Below, in pieces: positions 1-7,572 of a stretch of DNA of 8,662 bases. The stretch is taken from assembly GCA_016934435.1 (NCBI GenBank), contig JAFGSU010000275.1:1-8662 (forward strand), given 5' to 3'. The position numbers and the translations under genes were made by a program. Numbering within the stretch: the stretch's first letter is position 1; every line of letters starts with the position of its first letter. The notes below the pieces were generated by a model. That model searched no databases. It saw only the letters and a program-made list of their open reading frames with translations, and had not been told where the DNA came from. This DNA is from Candidatus Zhuqueibacterota bacterium (GTDB taxonomy: Bacteria; Zhuqueibacterota; Zhuqueibacteria; Residuimicrobiales; Residuimicrobiaceae).

Positions 1-1446
1 CACGTCATCATCGACATAGGTATAGGCCTCTTCAACCGGGGCGTCCCCCGGGGAGAATCCACGTGGAAGAAAGTCGTACAGATTCCAGGTGAGGCGGTTG
101 GGATCTTCGGTTCTGTAGATGTTGTATCCTTTCAGAGTGTTGGTGCCGGTAGTGGGTTCGATATAGCTTCGGTCAATTGAATTGTTCCAGATCAGGGTGT
201 TTTTACCATCACCGGCAATGCCGGTCACAAGGGGGGCAGGAACGGATTTTATTTGCCAGTTGTTGTTATAGACTTCCCAGATGCGGTCAACGTTTTTACT
301 GAGATCATCATAATCAGCACCCGCCACCAGCGCAGTAATGAAAGTGAGGGTATCGCCTGCTTCCATATGATATGGGCCGCTGGAGGCAAAGACCACGGCG
401 GCCAGGCCGGCCTCCGGAATGAGGGAGGGATCATCATATTTCAGGTTGTCGCCGTGGAATAGGTCGCGCCATACCAGGGAATCCGCCCGCAACCTCGGAT
501 CGCTGCTCATATATTTATACTGGGCGTCGTCGTTGTTCACATCCCGGCCGGGCTCGAGCCACACATCGGTATAATGCCAGTCTGTCAGGCCCAGGCGAGC
601 GCCGTTGACCAATGGGGTTTGCAGGAATACCATTCCCATGTGAAACGGCAATCCATTCCACTGATCACTCCAATTATCGACGTCATAGAAATAAAAAAAC
701 TGGCGATCGAGCTCAAGGGCTACCTTGTCATCCGCATATTCCTCTGCCGATTCAAAACCGCCGATATCGAAATCGCAAAACATGCAAAAAAATACGCTGT
801 CCTTAGATGCCGTGGTGTCATTGATAACGTCGAACTTTATGATGATATAATCTTCGTCGAGAGCTGTATTCCAGGCATAGGTGGTCTGTCTCACCTCAAT
901 ATTCAGGCGTTTACTCGGATCTGAACGGGCGAGATAGTTGGTGCGATCCCGATAGGCGCCATAGGAATCCTGATGGGATACTATCAGCGCATTGCCGTCC
1001 TGATCTTGAACAGGCCAATAGGGATATCCTCCATTGTCCAGAGGCCATGTGGTGCTATCTTTGCTGACCGCCAGCAGGCCGATCGCAGGATTATGATATC
1101 CTGCAACCGGATCCCACTCTTTGGTGCTGTATGTTCTGGACGACACCGCATTGCCCGGAACCCCGATGTAAAGATTCATACGGTACATTTGTTGGTGGTT
1201 CGAGCCCAATGGCCATTCTGCTGTTGGTGACATTTCATTCCATGAGGAATAAAATTGCCCCATATTGGAGACGTACTGACCGAATTTATTGACATCAATA
1301 GTGTTATAACTTCGGTCCGAAATGTCCAGCAGGCCATGGGTTATTCCTTCGCTATCACGTAGAGTTTTTCTGGAACCGTCTTCCCGCGCCCAGGACAGAC
1401 CTGTCAGGAGCAGGCAGATACAAATGCAAAAAATAGTCGGTCTCAT
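1..1446 (-). CDS. Large secreted protein, 5' part only (runs off the left edge)
   Basis: An open frame of exactly 482 codons starts at an ATG (1446-1444) and reaches the window edge without a stop, so the C-terminus is missing. The start is well supported: AAAGGAG lies 9 nt upstream and the first 20 residues form a Sec signal peptide (MRPTIF, a hydrophobic run, then SWA before RED, cleavage after about A20). Residues 180-230 contain EVRQTTYAWN and DYIIIKFDVIND, then a MFCDFDIGG stretch. Residues 355-397 contain AGDTLTFITALVAG followed by an amphipathic DLSKNVDRIWEVYNNNW. Residues 405-446 (PLVTGIAGDGKNTLIW to GYNIYRT) look like the start of a fibronectin type III-like domain. I recall similar EVRQ-TYAW exported proteins in FCB-group genomes, often with T9SS tails, but no tail is visible here. 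The gene lies 16 bp after the TonB-dependent receptor and is probably cotranscribed with it. Its biochemical function is unknown. Confidence 0.85.
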   Translation of the reverse strand, partial: MRPTIFCICICLLLTGLSWAREDGSRKTLRDSEGITHGLLDISDRSYNTIDVNKFGQYVSNMGQFYSSWNEMSPTAEWPLGSNHQQMYRMNLYIGVPGNAVSSRTYSTKEWDPVAGYHNPAIGLLAVSKDSTTWPLDNGGYPYWPVQDQDGNALIVSHQDSYGAYRDRTNYLARSDPSKRLNIEVRQTTYAWNTALDEDYIIIKFDVINDTTASKDSVFFCMFCDFDIGGFESAEEYADDKVALELDRQFFYFYDVDNWSDQWNGLPFHMGMVFLQTPLVNGARLGLTDWHYTDVWLEPGRDVNNDDAQYKYMSSDPRLRADSLVWRDLFHGDNLKYDDPSLIPEAGLAAVVFASSGPYHMEAGDTLTFITALVAGADYDDLSKNVDRIWEVYNNNWQIKSVPAPLVTGIAGDGKNTLIWNNSIDRSYIEPTTGTNTLKGYNIYRTEDPNRLTWNLYDFLPRGFSPGDAPVEEAYTYVDDDV

Positions 1447-1455
1447 TTATCGATA

Positions 1456-1462
1456 CTCCTTT
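1456..1462 (-). promoter_or_regulatory. Ribosome binding site of the left-edge secreted protein gene
   Basis: AAAGGAG on the minus strand lies 9 nt before the ATG at 1446. It occupies most of the 16-bp gap after the receptor's TAA stop, which fixes the start and suggests translation from a shared mRNA. Confidence 0.75.
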
Positions 1463-4003
1463 TTATATTCCTACGCTAACACCAAGATAGACGGTTCGAG
1501 GTGCGAAATAATTGGTCGGATCGGCCATATATTCCTTGGAATACTGCTCGAAGGGGCCAAAGTCATCGGGCGTACCCGTTGCAGAGTAGACACTGCGAAC
1601 ATTTTTGCGGTCCAGCAGATTGTAAACCTGACAGAAAAGGCCGAATTCAAATTTGCCGACCATGAATCGTTTTTCCACTTCCATATCCACAAAGAGCGTA
1701 TAAGGCATACGGGCATTGTTCTGGTCTGTTTCATAACGTTTGCGCGTCGGATTGTAGGTGTAGGGCAGGCCGCTGCCGTATTGCACAATGAAACTGTAAT
1801 ACGAACGCTGAAATACTTTGGGCAGCCATCCAAAGGGTCCCTGTGATGCTCGGAAATTGACGGTCACATTAGCATTAAACATATGTCGCCGGTCAAAGGA
1901 GAGAGGGTAAAACTGCAATGATTGTCTTCCCTTAACATCATAGGCGCCCGAAAAACGCTCCTGTTGTGAAGAACTGCTACCCTCGGCTATCGAGTAGGTA
2001 TAGTTCAGTCTGGTGCTAACATTCAACAGACGCCATTTCAGATTGAGTTCGAGACCTTTAACATAGGCGAAATCTTCATTCACGTAATAAGCATATTGCA
2101 AAGGAACGCCGGGGACCTTGAATTGCCAGGCAACTCCGATTAGATCACGAATTTTTTTGCTGAATACGGTGGTCTGCATGGTGGCGTTGGTACTGAGCGT
2201 GGTGTTGAGTCCGAGTTCATAGCTCGAAGTGCTCTGCGGCGCAAGGTCAGGATTGCCGATCAGGGGTTTGTTAACGTCCATGTTGCGACTCAAGTCTTCG
2301 TATAACACCTCAAATGTCGGCCGCTGGAAGAACTGGCCGTAGGCAAAATGAAAAACCGTATTGTCGGTTACCGGATACGCCACCCCGAGTCGCGGACTGA
2401 GCTGCTTTTTGAGGTTCGCTTCGGTGACGGATTCTTCACGATTGTTAGGATCTGCGATATAGGTTACCCTGGGATGATAGAAATCAAAACGCAGGCCTGC
2501 GTTGAGGACGATGGATTCGAATTCAATCTTGTCCTGCAGGTATATGGCGCCCTCATAAGGGAATTTGTGAAAATCGTTGATATATTGATTGTCGGGTAGC
2601 CGTTTGGGGCCATAGATCCAGAAATAATCCAGGTCCTGATATTTGATTTCCATGCCTGCCTTGAACAGGTTGTAACGATTATACTGGTAGGTGGCATCTA
2701 TCTTGCCGGACAGGGTGCCGACTTTTTCATCGATGTACTCTTCGTTGCTGGCGGTCAGGTAAAATTCTCCATCCCAGCGTTTCCCGCTGCCGGAGGAGTA
2801 TCCTGTATAATGATGCCCTCCATAATTTCGCAGATATTCATAGTGATACTGTGATAGCCTGATCTCGTAAAAAAAACGGTTGCTCAGGGTATGGGTAAAA
2901 TTGAGCGCCAGCAGATTGCTATTGCTTTTGCGAATATAGCTACTGTCGGGTATGTATTTATAGGAATGGGAATAGTTCTGCCATTCCCGATCATTAAAAT
3001 TAAAAGATAGAGAGAGCTTTGCCTTGGCAAATGGATTGAAAAATACCTTGCCGAAAAAGGATCCCATTTTATCATAGCCAAAGGCATTGCCGGAATACTG
3101 TCCGGAAGGCCTGATAATACCGTTCTCTTCGATCAGCGTTCCCGATTGATAATAGTTGTCGCCGTCAACCATCTTTCCGGACAAAAGAAATCCGATGGGA
3201 CTACCGGGCCAAAGAGGGCCGCTGATGTTTCCCTCCAGATATTTTTCATTGAGATTATCATTGGCTTCATCGATTCCCAGATGGGTCGTCTTGGCTCTGA
3301 TTCTGCCTCGCACTCGGGCCGTATTTTCCTTGGTGACGATGTTGACCACGCCGGACATGGCGTTGCCGTATTCAGCGTTAAACGTGCCGGTTATCAGCTC
3401 CATCTGCTGAATGGCCTCGTTGTTGATATCCGTGGCATTGCCGCCAAAGAGCGGATCCTCGATCCGGTGGCCATCGATCAGATACGCCAGTTCGCCGGAA
3501 CGACCGCCTCGTATGTGCAGTCCGCCGCTGCTGACCACACCGGCCTGGAGCTGAAGTAATTCTCCGATCGTATTAATCGGCAGGGTATCGATTTCTTCGC
3601 TGGATACATTCACCACCGTCGAGGTCACGTCGCGTTGCACTTCAGGCCGTTCAGCCCTGACAACGATGCTTTCTCCCTCCAGCACCTGCTCTTCCAGGGC
3701 ATAGGATATTTCGGTGGTGTGGTCGACACGAATATAGACATTGGTGATCGTCGTGGCGCGATAACCGATGTGACGTGCTGTAACCGAATAGGTGCCGGGT
3801 GGAATATTGAGAATGAAGAAATAGCCGTCGATATCCGTGAGCGCCCCCATCTGCGTTCCATCGATGATGACATTAGCCCCGACAACAGGATCGCCCGTAT
3901 TTTTGGCGACGATCTTGCCGATCAATTTGCCGGTGGTGCCGGCAAAAACGGAGGTGAACAACGCCAGGAGCGCTGTCAAAAGAATTAAAACCTTTAATCT
4001 CAT
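1463..4003 (-). CDS. TonB-dependent outer-membrane receptor with carboxypeptidase-like regulatory domain
   Basis: A complete 846-residue outer-membrane active transporter or receptor, energised through TonB. From the ATG at 4003 the order is: signal peptide 1-21 (SVFA before GTTGK); carboxypeptidase-like regulatory beta-sandwich about 25-105 (GKIVAKNTGDPVVGANV, DIDGYFFI, PPGTYSV, HIGYR); a TonB-box-like ESIVVRA at 111-117; a plug domain about 118-228 (LPINTIGELLQLQAGVV, LHIRGGRSGE, LIDGHRIED, NAEYGNAMSGVVNIVTK); then a barrel of about 600 residues rich in aromatic alternating strands. A TTG 36 bp upstream would add MIYHKQLGCGGI before the signal peptide. The ATG is preferred because GGAGG sits 4 nt ahead of it and the signal peptide then starts cleanly. 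The last strand ends GVSVGI, without the usual terminal aromatic residue. The domain arrangement resembles Oar/CirA-like receptors; no SusD partner is visible, so the substrate cannot be named. The gene is probably expressed from the preceding 240-bp intergenic region together with the downstream secreted protein gene. Confidence 0.95.
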   Translation of the reverse strand: MRLKVLILLTALLALFTSVFAGTTGKLIGKIVAKNTGDPVVGANVIIDGTQMGALTDIDGYFFILNIPPGTYSVTARHIGYRATTITNVYIRVDHTTEISYALEEQVLEGESIVVRAERPEVQRDVTSTVVNVSSEEIDTLPINTIGELLQLQAGVVSSGGLHIRGGRSGELAYLIDGHRIEDPLFGGNATDINNEAIQQMELITGTFNAEYGNAMSGVVNIVTKENTARVRGRIRAKTTHLGIDEANDNLNEKYLEGNISGPLWPGSPIGFLLSGKMVDGDNYYQSGTLIEENGIIRPSGQYSGNAFGYDKMGSFFGKVFFNPFAKAKLSLSFNFNDREWQNYSHSYKYIPDSSYIRKSNSNLLALNFTHTLSNRFFYEIRLSQYHYEYLRNYGGHHYTGYSSGSGKRWDGEFYLTASNEEYIDEKVGTLSGKIDATYQYNRYNLFKAGMEIKYQDLDYFWIYGPKRLPDNQYINDFHKFPYEGAIYLQDKIEFESIVLNAGLRFDFYHPRVTYIADPNNREESVTEANLKKQLSPRLGVAYPVTDNTVFHFAYGQFFQRPTFEVLYEDLSRNMDVNKPLIGNPDLAPQSTSSYELGLNTTLSTNATMQTTVFSKKIRDLIGVAWQFKVPGVPLQYAYYVNEDFAYVKGLELNLKWRLLNVSTRLNYTYSIAEGSSSSQQERFSGAYDVKGRQSLQFYPLSFDRRHMFNANVTVNFRASQGPFGWLPKVFQRSYYSFIVQYGSGLPYTYNPTRKRYETDQNNARMPYTLFVDMEVEKRFMVGKFEFGLFCQVYNLLDRKNVRSVYSATGTPDDFGPFEQYSKEYMADPTNYFAPRTVYLGVSVGI

Positions 4004-4007
4004 TATG

Positions 4008-4012
4008 CCTCC
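4008..4012 (-). promoter_or_regulatory. Ribosome binding site deciding the receptor start
   Basis: GGAGG on the minus strand lies 4 nt before the ATG at 4003. It falls inside the longer frame that opens at the TTG at 4039, and supports the shorter protein that begins directly with its signal peptide. Confidence 0.65.
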
Positions 4013-4053
4013 ACAACCAAGCTGTTTATGGTAAATCAAAAAACCGAACCAGG

Positions 4054-4071
4054 TGAACTTAATTCAGTTCA
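4054..4071. repeat. Short palindrome, possible operator upstream of the receptor gene
   Basis: TGAACT and AGTTCA form perfect 6-bp inverted arms separated by 6 nt. The element lies 51-68 bp before the receptor ATG and just downstream of a candidate promoter (4090-4118). That position would suit a repressor site or a leader hairpin. No regulator gene is present in the window, so the role is inference only. Confidence 0.35.
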
Positions 4072-4089
4072 GTCTTGTAACTTTTTTAT

Positions 4090-4118
4090 ACAATACTACC
4101 GGCGCTAACGGTTCACAA
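4090..4118 (-). promoter_or_regulatory. Candidate promoter for the receptor operon
   Basis: The minus strand shows TTGTGA (4118-4113), a 17-nt spacer, and TATTGT (4095-4090), a plausible sigma70-type pair about 90 bp before the receptor ATG. Overlapping TAGTATTG also differs by one base from the Bacteroidota-type -7 element TAnnTTTG. Both matches are imperfect. The location, between the end of one gene and the start of the next, is the main support. Confidence 0.3.
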
Positions 4119-4156
4119 CTCTTTTCAAGTAATCCGTGGCCGTTCATTTATTTCGC

Positions 4157-4198
4157 TGGATGGGGCTGTTTTGATTCGCAGCACCATAGCCCCATCCA
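4157..4198 (-). terminator. Perfect 11-bp stem hairpin after the tandem-domain gene (terminator-like, no U-tract)
   Basis: TGGATGGGGCT (4157-4167) and AGCCCCATCCA (4188-4198) are exact reverse complements around a 20-nt loop. The stem is GC-rich and begins about 45 bp after the stop of the 625-residue protein gene. On the minus strand it is followed by GCGAAATAAATG rather than a T-run, so it is not a classical intrinsic terminator. It may mark the 3' end of the upstream transcript, protect it from exonucleases, or lie in the leader of the receptor operon. The structure is seen directly; the role is inferred. Confidence 0.45.
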
Positions 4199-4229
4199 AC
4201 AAAAAGAATAGTCCATAATTATACTACTT

Positions 4230-4246
4230 TAAAAGGTGACCTTTTA
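4230..4246. repeat. Near-perfect palindrome overlapping the stop codon of the tandem-domain gene
   Basis: TAAAAGGT and ACCTTTTA are exact 8-bp inverted arms around a single central base. The right arm overlaps the TAA stop (4246-4244) of the 625-residue protein gene. In RNA it could fold as a short AAAAGG/CCTTTT hairpin with a 3-nt loop. A protein-binding site or a minor 3'-end hairpin are both possible. Confidence 0.4.
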
Positions 4247-6121
4247 TTTAGTCAACACCATCTTGCCAGTCTGGCTTTGTGCATCGGTCTGAAGTCGATA
4301 CAGGTACAGACCACTGACAACCGTAAGCCCATTCTGATCTCTGCCATCCCAGATCATTTCGTAGGAACCGGCCTGCAAGCGGCCATCAAAGATACTCCGC
4401 ACCAGCTGTCCGCGCAGGTTATAGACATCTAGCTTAACCGGGGTCGCTCTTTCAAGAACAAAAGGAATGGTCGTGCTGGGATTGAACGGATTGGGATAAT
4501 TGTGGCCCAGCATAAATGTTTCGGGTAAATCTGCAAATGTTTCGACACCGGTAGGAGCGAAATAGACATCATGGATGGCCTGAGCCTCGAGGGTCTGGGC
4601 TTTCAAACCTTCCAGCGTGGTGGCAAAGCCGATGAACAAAATATAGTGTGCGGATTCACCAGGTGCCAGAGATACCTGCCCGGCATTGAGGTGGTTCATA
4701 CTACCGTCGGATGTGGCATCAAAGGGATAGGCCGTGTTCTCTGTTGCGATCATTTCATTCCACATTAAATTATCCGGAAATGTATTGCTCTGGGAGTAAT
4801 CGGAGTAGAACATACTGCGGAAAGAAGTCGCATTCTGCGAAAGCAGTTTGTACCCGCCATAAGCGCCGGTCTTGTAGGAATAACCAAGCCCCATCTCGCC
4901 ATCCCAGTCGAGCATTTCATCGCCATAGCTGCCGCCGGTTTGCGGGGCCATCTGGAAGCTGATATAGGGGTCCACAGTAGTATCGTTCTGATTGATAACA
5001 TCAAATTTGACGATCAGGAAGCCCTTGTCGCTCCAGGCGTAGAGACGGTGATCGACGCGGATTTTTGTGGCAATGGCACTGGTATCATAATCGATGCTGA
5101 AGGCGCGCTCGGCATCCGCCAGGGTGGGCGTTTCCTGAGTAATCCCCGCGATGGGGCGTACCCCCCCTACATCCTTATAATCATGTACGGCATCTGCACT
5201 CCGGCCGACGTTGATGCTGATCCGGTCGATCTGGCGGGTATCCAGCGCGTCATACAGGCGTATGCGCCCCCAGACGTTGAGTGCAAAATTGGCCGGCGGA
5301 GTACCTTTGAAATTTGTATCATAAATATCAAGGGCCTCCTGATACTGAGTCTTCAGATCGTTCAGCGTTGATGAATACCCCATGAAAAGAACATAATCCA
5401 CGCTATCGCCCGGGGCGATGACGGTCTGTCCGGCATTCAGATGGTTCATGCTGCCGTCGGAGGTGGCATCGAAGGGAAAGGTCGTGTTCGTCAGGGCTGT
5501 CATTTCATTCCACATGACATCGTCCGGGAAAGTGCTGCCAGCTGAATAATCGGAATAAAACATACTGCGAAACGATTTCGTCGGCTGGGAAAGAATCGAG
5601 TAGCCTACGTAACTGTCCGTTTTATAGGCATAGCCCAGGCTGGGTTCTGTTGTTATATAGTCAACCATCTCGTCGCCATAACTGCCGGCGACCTGAGGCG
5701 CCATCTGGAAACTGATAAAGGGCGTGGTAATCGTTTCAGATTGATTATAGACACAAAACCGCACCAGAAAATAGTTTTTGTCTTTCCACCAGAAGATGTG
5801 ATGTTTCACTGCAATTTTGACGGCAATGGCGCTGGTATCATAATCAATGATCGATACGAGTTCGCTGTCTGCGATCGTTGCAGTAACAGGCATCGGTGAC
5901 ATGATGGGCCTGACACCACCCACATCTTTGTAATCGTGTACAGCTGTTGCGCTGCGCCCCACATTGATGCTCACACGGTCAATGATGCGGGTGCCGCCGG
6001 CATCATAGAGACGTATTCGGCCCCAATCGTTGAGGTCAAAGTCAACCTGCTGGGCTGCTGTAAACTCGACACCCAGGAACAGAATCAACAGCATAAGACA
6101 GATAATAGTAGCGCTTTTCAT
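4244..6121 (-). CDS. Secreted protein with two tandem ~250-residue domains and a T9SS type A sorting tail
   Basis: A complete 625-residue exported protein of unknown activity. A signal peptide covers residues 1-23 (MKSATIICLMLLILFLG to FTAA, before QQ). Two copies of one domain follow, about 27-271 and 277-521, offset by 250-251 residues. Both copies share GRIRLYD, AVHDYKDVGGVRPI, IDYDTSAIA, ISFQMAPQ, GSYGDEM, SFRSMFYSDYS and DATSDGSMNHLNAGQ. Each ends with an APG(D/E)S strand and a helical segment of about 20 residues. The C-terminus (about 534-625) has NYPNPFNPSTTI, then a FlgD-Ig-like segment (VKLDVYNLRGQLV, WDGRDQNG, VVSGLYLYRL) ending in MVLTK. This is typical of T9SS type A cargo that crosses the outer membrane and is attached or released. 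AAAGGAGG lies 5 nt before the ATG. The gene follows the YfcC carrier gene by 42 bp with no obvious terminator, so read-through is possible. I recognise no catalytic motif; a structural or binding role is a guess. Confidence 0.93.
   Translation of the reverse strand: MKSATIICLMLLILFLGVEFTAAQQVDFDLNDWGRIRLYDAGGTRIIDRVSINVGRSATAVHDYKDVGGVRPIMSPMPVTATIADSELVSIIDYDTSAIAVKIAVKHHIFWWKDKNYFLVRFCVYNQSETITTPFISFQMAPQVAGSYGDEMVDYITTEPSLGYAYKTDSYVGYSILSQPTKSFRSMFYSDYSAGSTFPDDVMWNEMTALTNTTFPFDATSDGSMNHLNAGQTVIAPGDSVDYVLFMGYSSTLNDLKTQYQEALDIYDTNFKGTPPANFALNVWGRIRLYDALDTRQIDRISINVGRSADAVHDYKDVGGVRPIAGITQETPTLADAERAFSIDYDTSAIATKIRVDHRLYAWSDKGFLIVKFDVINQNDTTVDPYISFQMAPQTGGSYGDEMLDWDGEMGLGYSYKTGAYGGYKLLSQNATSFRSMFYSDYSQSNTFPDNLMWNEMIATENTAYPFDATSDGSMNHLNAGQVSLAPGESAHYILFIGFATTLEGLKAQTLEAQAIHDVYFAPTGVETFADLPETFMLGHNYPNPFNPSTTIPFVLERATPVKLDVYNLRGQLVRSIFDGRLQAGSYEMIWDGRDQNGLTVVSGLYLYRLQTDAQSQTGKMVLTK
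4559..5293 (-). repeat. Second copy of the internal ~250-residue domain repeat
   Basis: This covers residues 277-521 of the 625-residue protein. It matches the first copy at a period of about 750 bp, clearly at the protein level and visibly but less well in DNA (for example CATTTCATTCCACAT occurs in both copies). The divergence points to an old in-frame duplication. Confidence 0.85.
5309..6043 (-). repeat. First copy of the internal ~250-residue domain repeat
   Basis: This covers residues 27-271 of the 625-residue protein, directly after the signal peptide. The two copies are joined by a short linker around KGTPPA. Shared blocks run through the whole unit, so the whole domain, not only a motif, was duplicated. 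Confidence 0.85.
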
Positions 6122-6126
6122 AATGT

Positions 6127-6134
6127 CCTCCTTT
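6127..6134 (-). promoter_or_regulatory. Strong ribosome binding site of the tandem-domain gene
   Basis: AAAGGAGG on the minus strand lies 5 nt before the ATG at 6121. It is the strongest Shine-Dalgarno sequence in the window and suggests high translation of this secreted protein. Confidence 0.75.
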
Positions 6135-6163
6135 AAATAAGATTTATGAGAATTAGTATTTAA

Positions 6164-7555
6164 TTAATGCCAGCCCAAAAGAACCGGCGGAATTAATAAA
6201 AGCAATGCCAGTATAAAGAAAAATATTTGCAGCGGCAACATCCATTTGAACCATTTATCCCAGGTGATCCCTGCCAGGCCGAGAACGCCCATGGTGACGC
6301 CGGAGGTGGGCAGCACCGGCGTTACCCAGCCTTCACCGAAAACGAACGCCAGCACCGCGGTTTGTCGCGATATGCCGATTACATCGGCCAAAGGCGACAT
6401 CACCGGCATGGTGAGCGCAGCCTGGCCCGAGCCGGAATGAACAAAAAAGTTGATGATGGCCTGGGTGACGAACATCGACTGCGCCGCCAGGACGGGGTGG
6501 AGATTGGAGATGATGCCTGCCAGATAGTAGAGAATGGCGTCAAGTATTTTCGCATCCGAAGCGACGATGAGGATGGCGCGGGCACAGGCAATGATCAAAA
6601 CCACGCCGACCATGTCTTTGGCGCCGGTTTTCAAACTGTCGGTTATCTGGGTGACCGTCAGTCCGCCGATGATGCCGGCGATTAATCCGGCCGCTAAAAA
6701 CAGTGCGGCTATTTCAATGATGAACCACTGGAATTGGAGAACGCCGAAAACCAGCAGAAGGATAGTCAGAAAAAAACTCCACAACACCCATTTGTGGCGG
6801 CGGGTGAAGGGTTCCTCTTTTTCTGTTGTTAGATGCAAGTTTTTGCGGCGTTCCTGATCCAGGTCATAAACCGGGCTCTTCCGGGGATTCGCCTTAATTT
6901 TGTTGGCATAGAGTACAACGAACAGAGTCATGAAAAAAGTACTCAAAACCCAGACAAAAATACGATACGGCATGCCGTTGGACAGTGGCAGTTCGGCGAT
7001 ACTTGCGGCAATACCGACGGTGAACGGATTGATGATGGCGCCGGCAAATCCGGCCGCCGCTCCTAAAAATGGGATGGCAGTGCCGACGATAGAATCGTAT
7101 CCCAGGGATATACATAGCGGAATAAATATCAATACAAACGGCAGCGTTTCCTCACACATGCCGAATATGGTGCCGCCGAGAGAAAATAGCAGCATGGTAA
7201 TCGGGATGAAAAATTTCTGCAGATGCGGTTTTTGTGCGAATCGGTGAGCCAGCCGCTGTACCGATACAGTGATGGCGCCGGTCGCCTGGATGACGGCAAA
7301 GGCGCCGCCGATGACGAACAAGAACACAATGATGTGCGCGGCTTCGATGAATCCCTTGATCGGCGCCGTCAGAATGGCGCCCAATCCCTGCGGCCGGGCA
7401 TCGACAAATTGAAACGAATCGGGCATGACCAGGGTCTTGCCATCCTTCATCTGTCGCTGGTACTCACCGCCCGGAACGACCCAGGTGAGCAGGGCCACTA
7501 AAACGACAATGGCAAAGATCATAAAAAGCGTATTAAAAGATAGCTGTTTTTTCAT
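6164..7555 (-). CDS. yfcC: YfcC-family inner-membrane carrier (DcuC/ArcD-like)
   Basis: A complete 463-residue multi-pass carrier of the C4-dicarboxylate anaerobic carrier superfamily (DcuC-like, Pfam PF03606), YfcC branch. Members include annotated arginine/ornithine-type antiporters as well as uncharacterised proteins. About a dozen hydrophobic segments are visible, beginning at residues 11-28 and 72-93 and ending at 438-460, with a charged, probably cytoplasmic loop at 218-255. Family-typical blocks are GGTIFGMCEETLPF (127-140), INPFTVGIAASIAELPLSNG (175-194), NFFVHSGSGQAALTMPVMSP (369-388) and LPTSGVTMG (415-423); the two half-domains each carry re-entrant-like polar segments. It starts 17 bp after the cyanophycinase stop, with only a weak Shine-Dalgarno (GGA about 10 nt away), so translation may depend on coupling. 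The substrate is not readable from sequence. The neighbours suggest arginine, aspartate, or a dipeptide made from them. Confidence 0.9.
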   Translation of the reverse strand: MKKQLSFNTLFMIFAIVVLVALLTWVVPGGEYQRQMKDGKTLVMPDSFQFVDARPQGLGAILTAPIKGFIEAAHIIVFLFVIGGAFAVIQATGAITVSVQRLAHRFAQKPHLQKFFIPITMLLFSLGGTIFGMCEETLPFVLIFIPLCISLGYDSIVGTAIPFLGAAAGFAGAIINPFTVGIAASIAELPLSNGMPYRIFVWVLSTFFMTLFVVLYANKIKANPRKSPVYDLDQERRKNLHLTTEKEEPFTRRHKWVLWSFFLTILLLVFGVLQFQWFIIEIAALFLAAGLIAGIIGGLTVTQITDSLKTGAKDMVGVVLIIACARAILIVASDAKILDAILYYLAGIISNLHPVLAAQSMFVTQAIINFFVHSGSGQAALTMPVMSPLADVIGISRQTAVLAFVFGEGWVTPVLPTSGVTMGVLGLAGITWDKWFKWMLPLQIFFFILALLLLIPPVLLGWH

Positions 7556-7572
7556 GGGTCGAATTTCCGCCG

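Noticed and set aside
574..924. Plus-strand open frame of 116 codons
   Set aside because: It lies wholly opposite the left-edge secreted protein gene, which has a signal peptide, a ribosome binding site and coherent domains. The plus-strand translation resembles no family.
1463..4003. SusC-type receptor of a polysaccharide utilisation locus
   Set aside because: There is no SusD-like lipoprotein and no glycoside hydrolase in the window. The receptor is also shorter than most SusC proteins (about 1000 residues).
4004..4039. TTG-initiated 12-residue N-terminal extension of the TonB receptor
   Set aside because: It would place MIYHKQLGCGGI in front of an otherwise normal signal peptide, and the internal ATG at 4003 has its own GGAGG.
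4218..4255. Minus-strand TTGACT (4255-4250) with a perfect TATAAT (4223-4218) as a promoter
   Set aside because: The spacer is 26 nt, far outside the usable range, and TTGACT lies in the coding end of the upstream gene. TATAAT alone in AT-rich DNA is weak evidence.
6227..6685. Plus-strand open frame of 152 codons opposite the carrier gene
   Set aside because: It is antisense to conserved transport motifs and gives a polar, low-complexity translation, so it is a shadow of the real gene.
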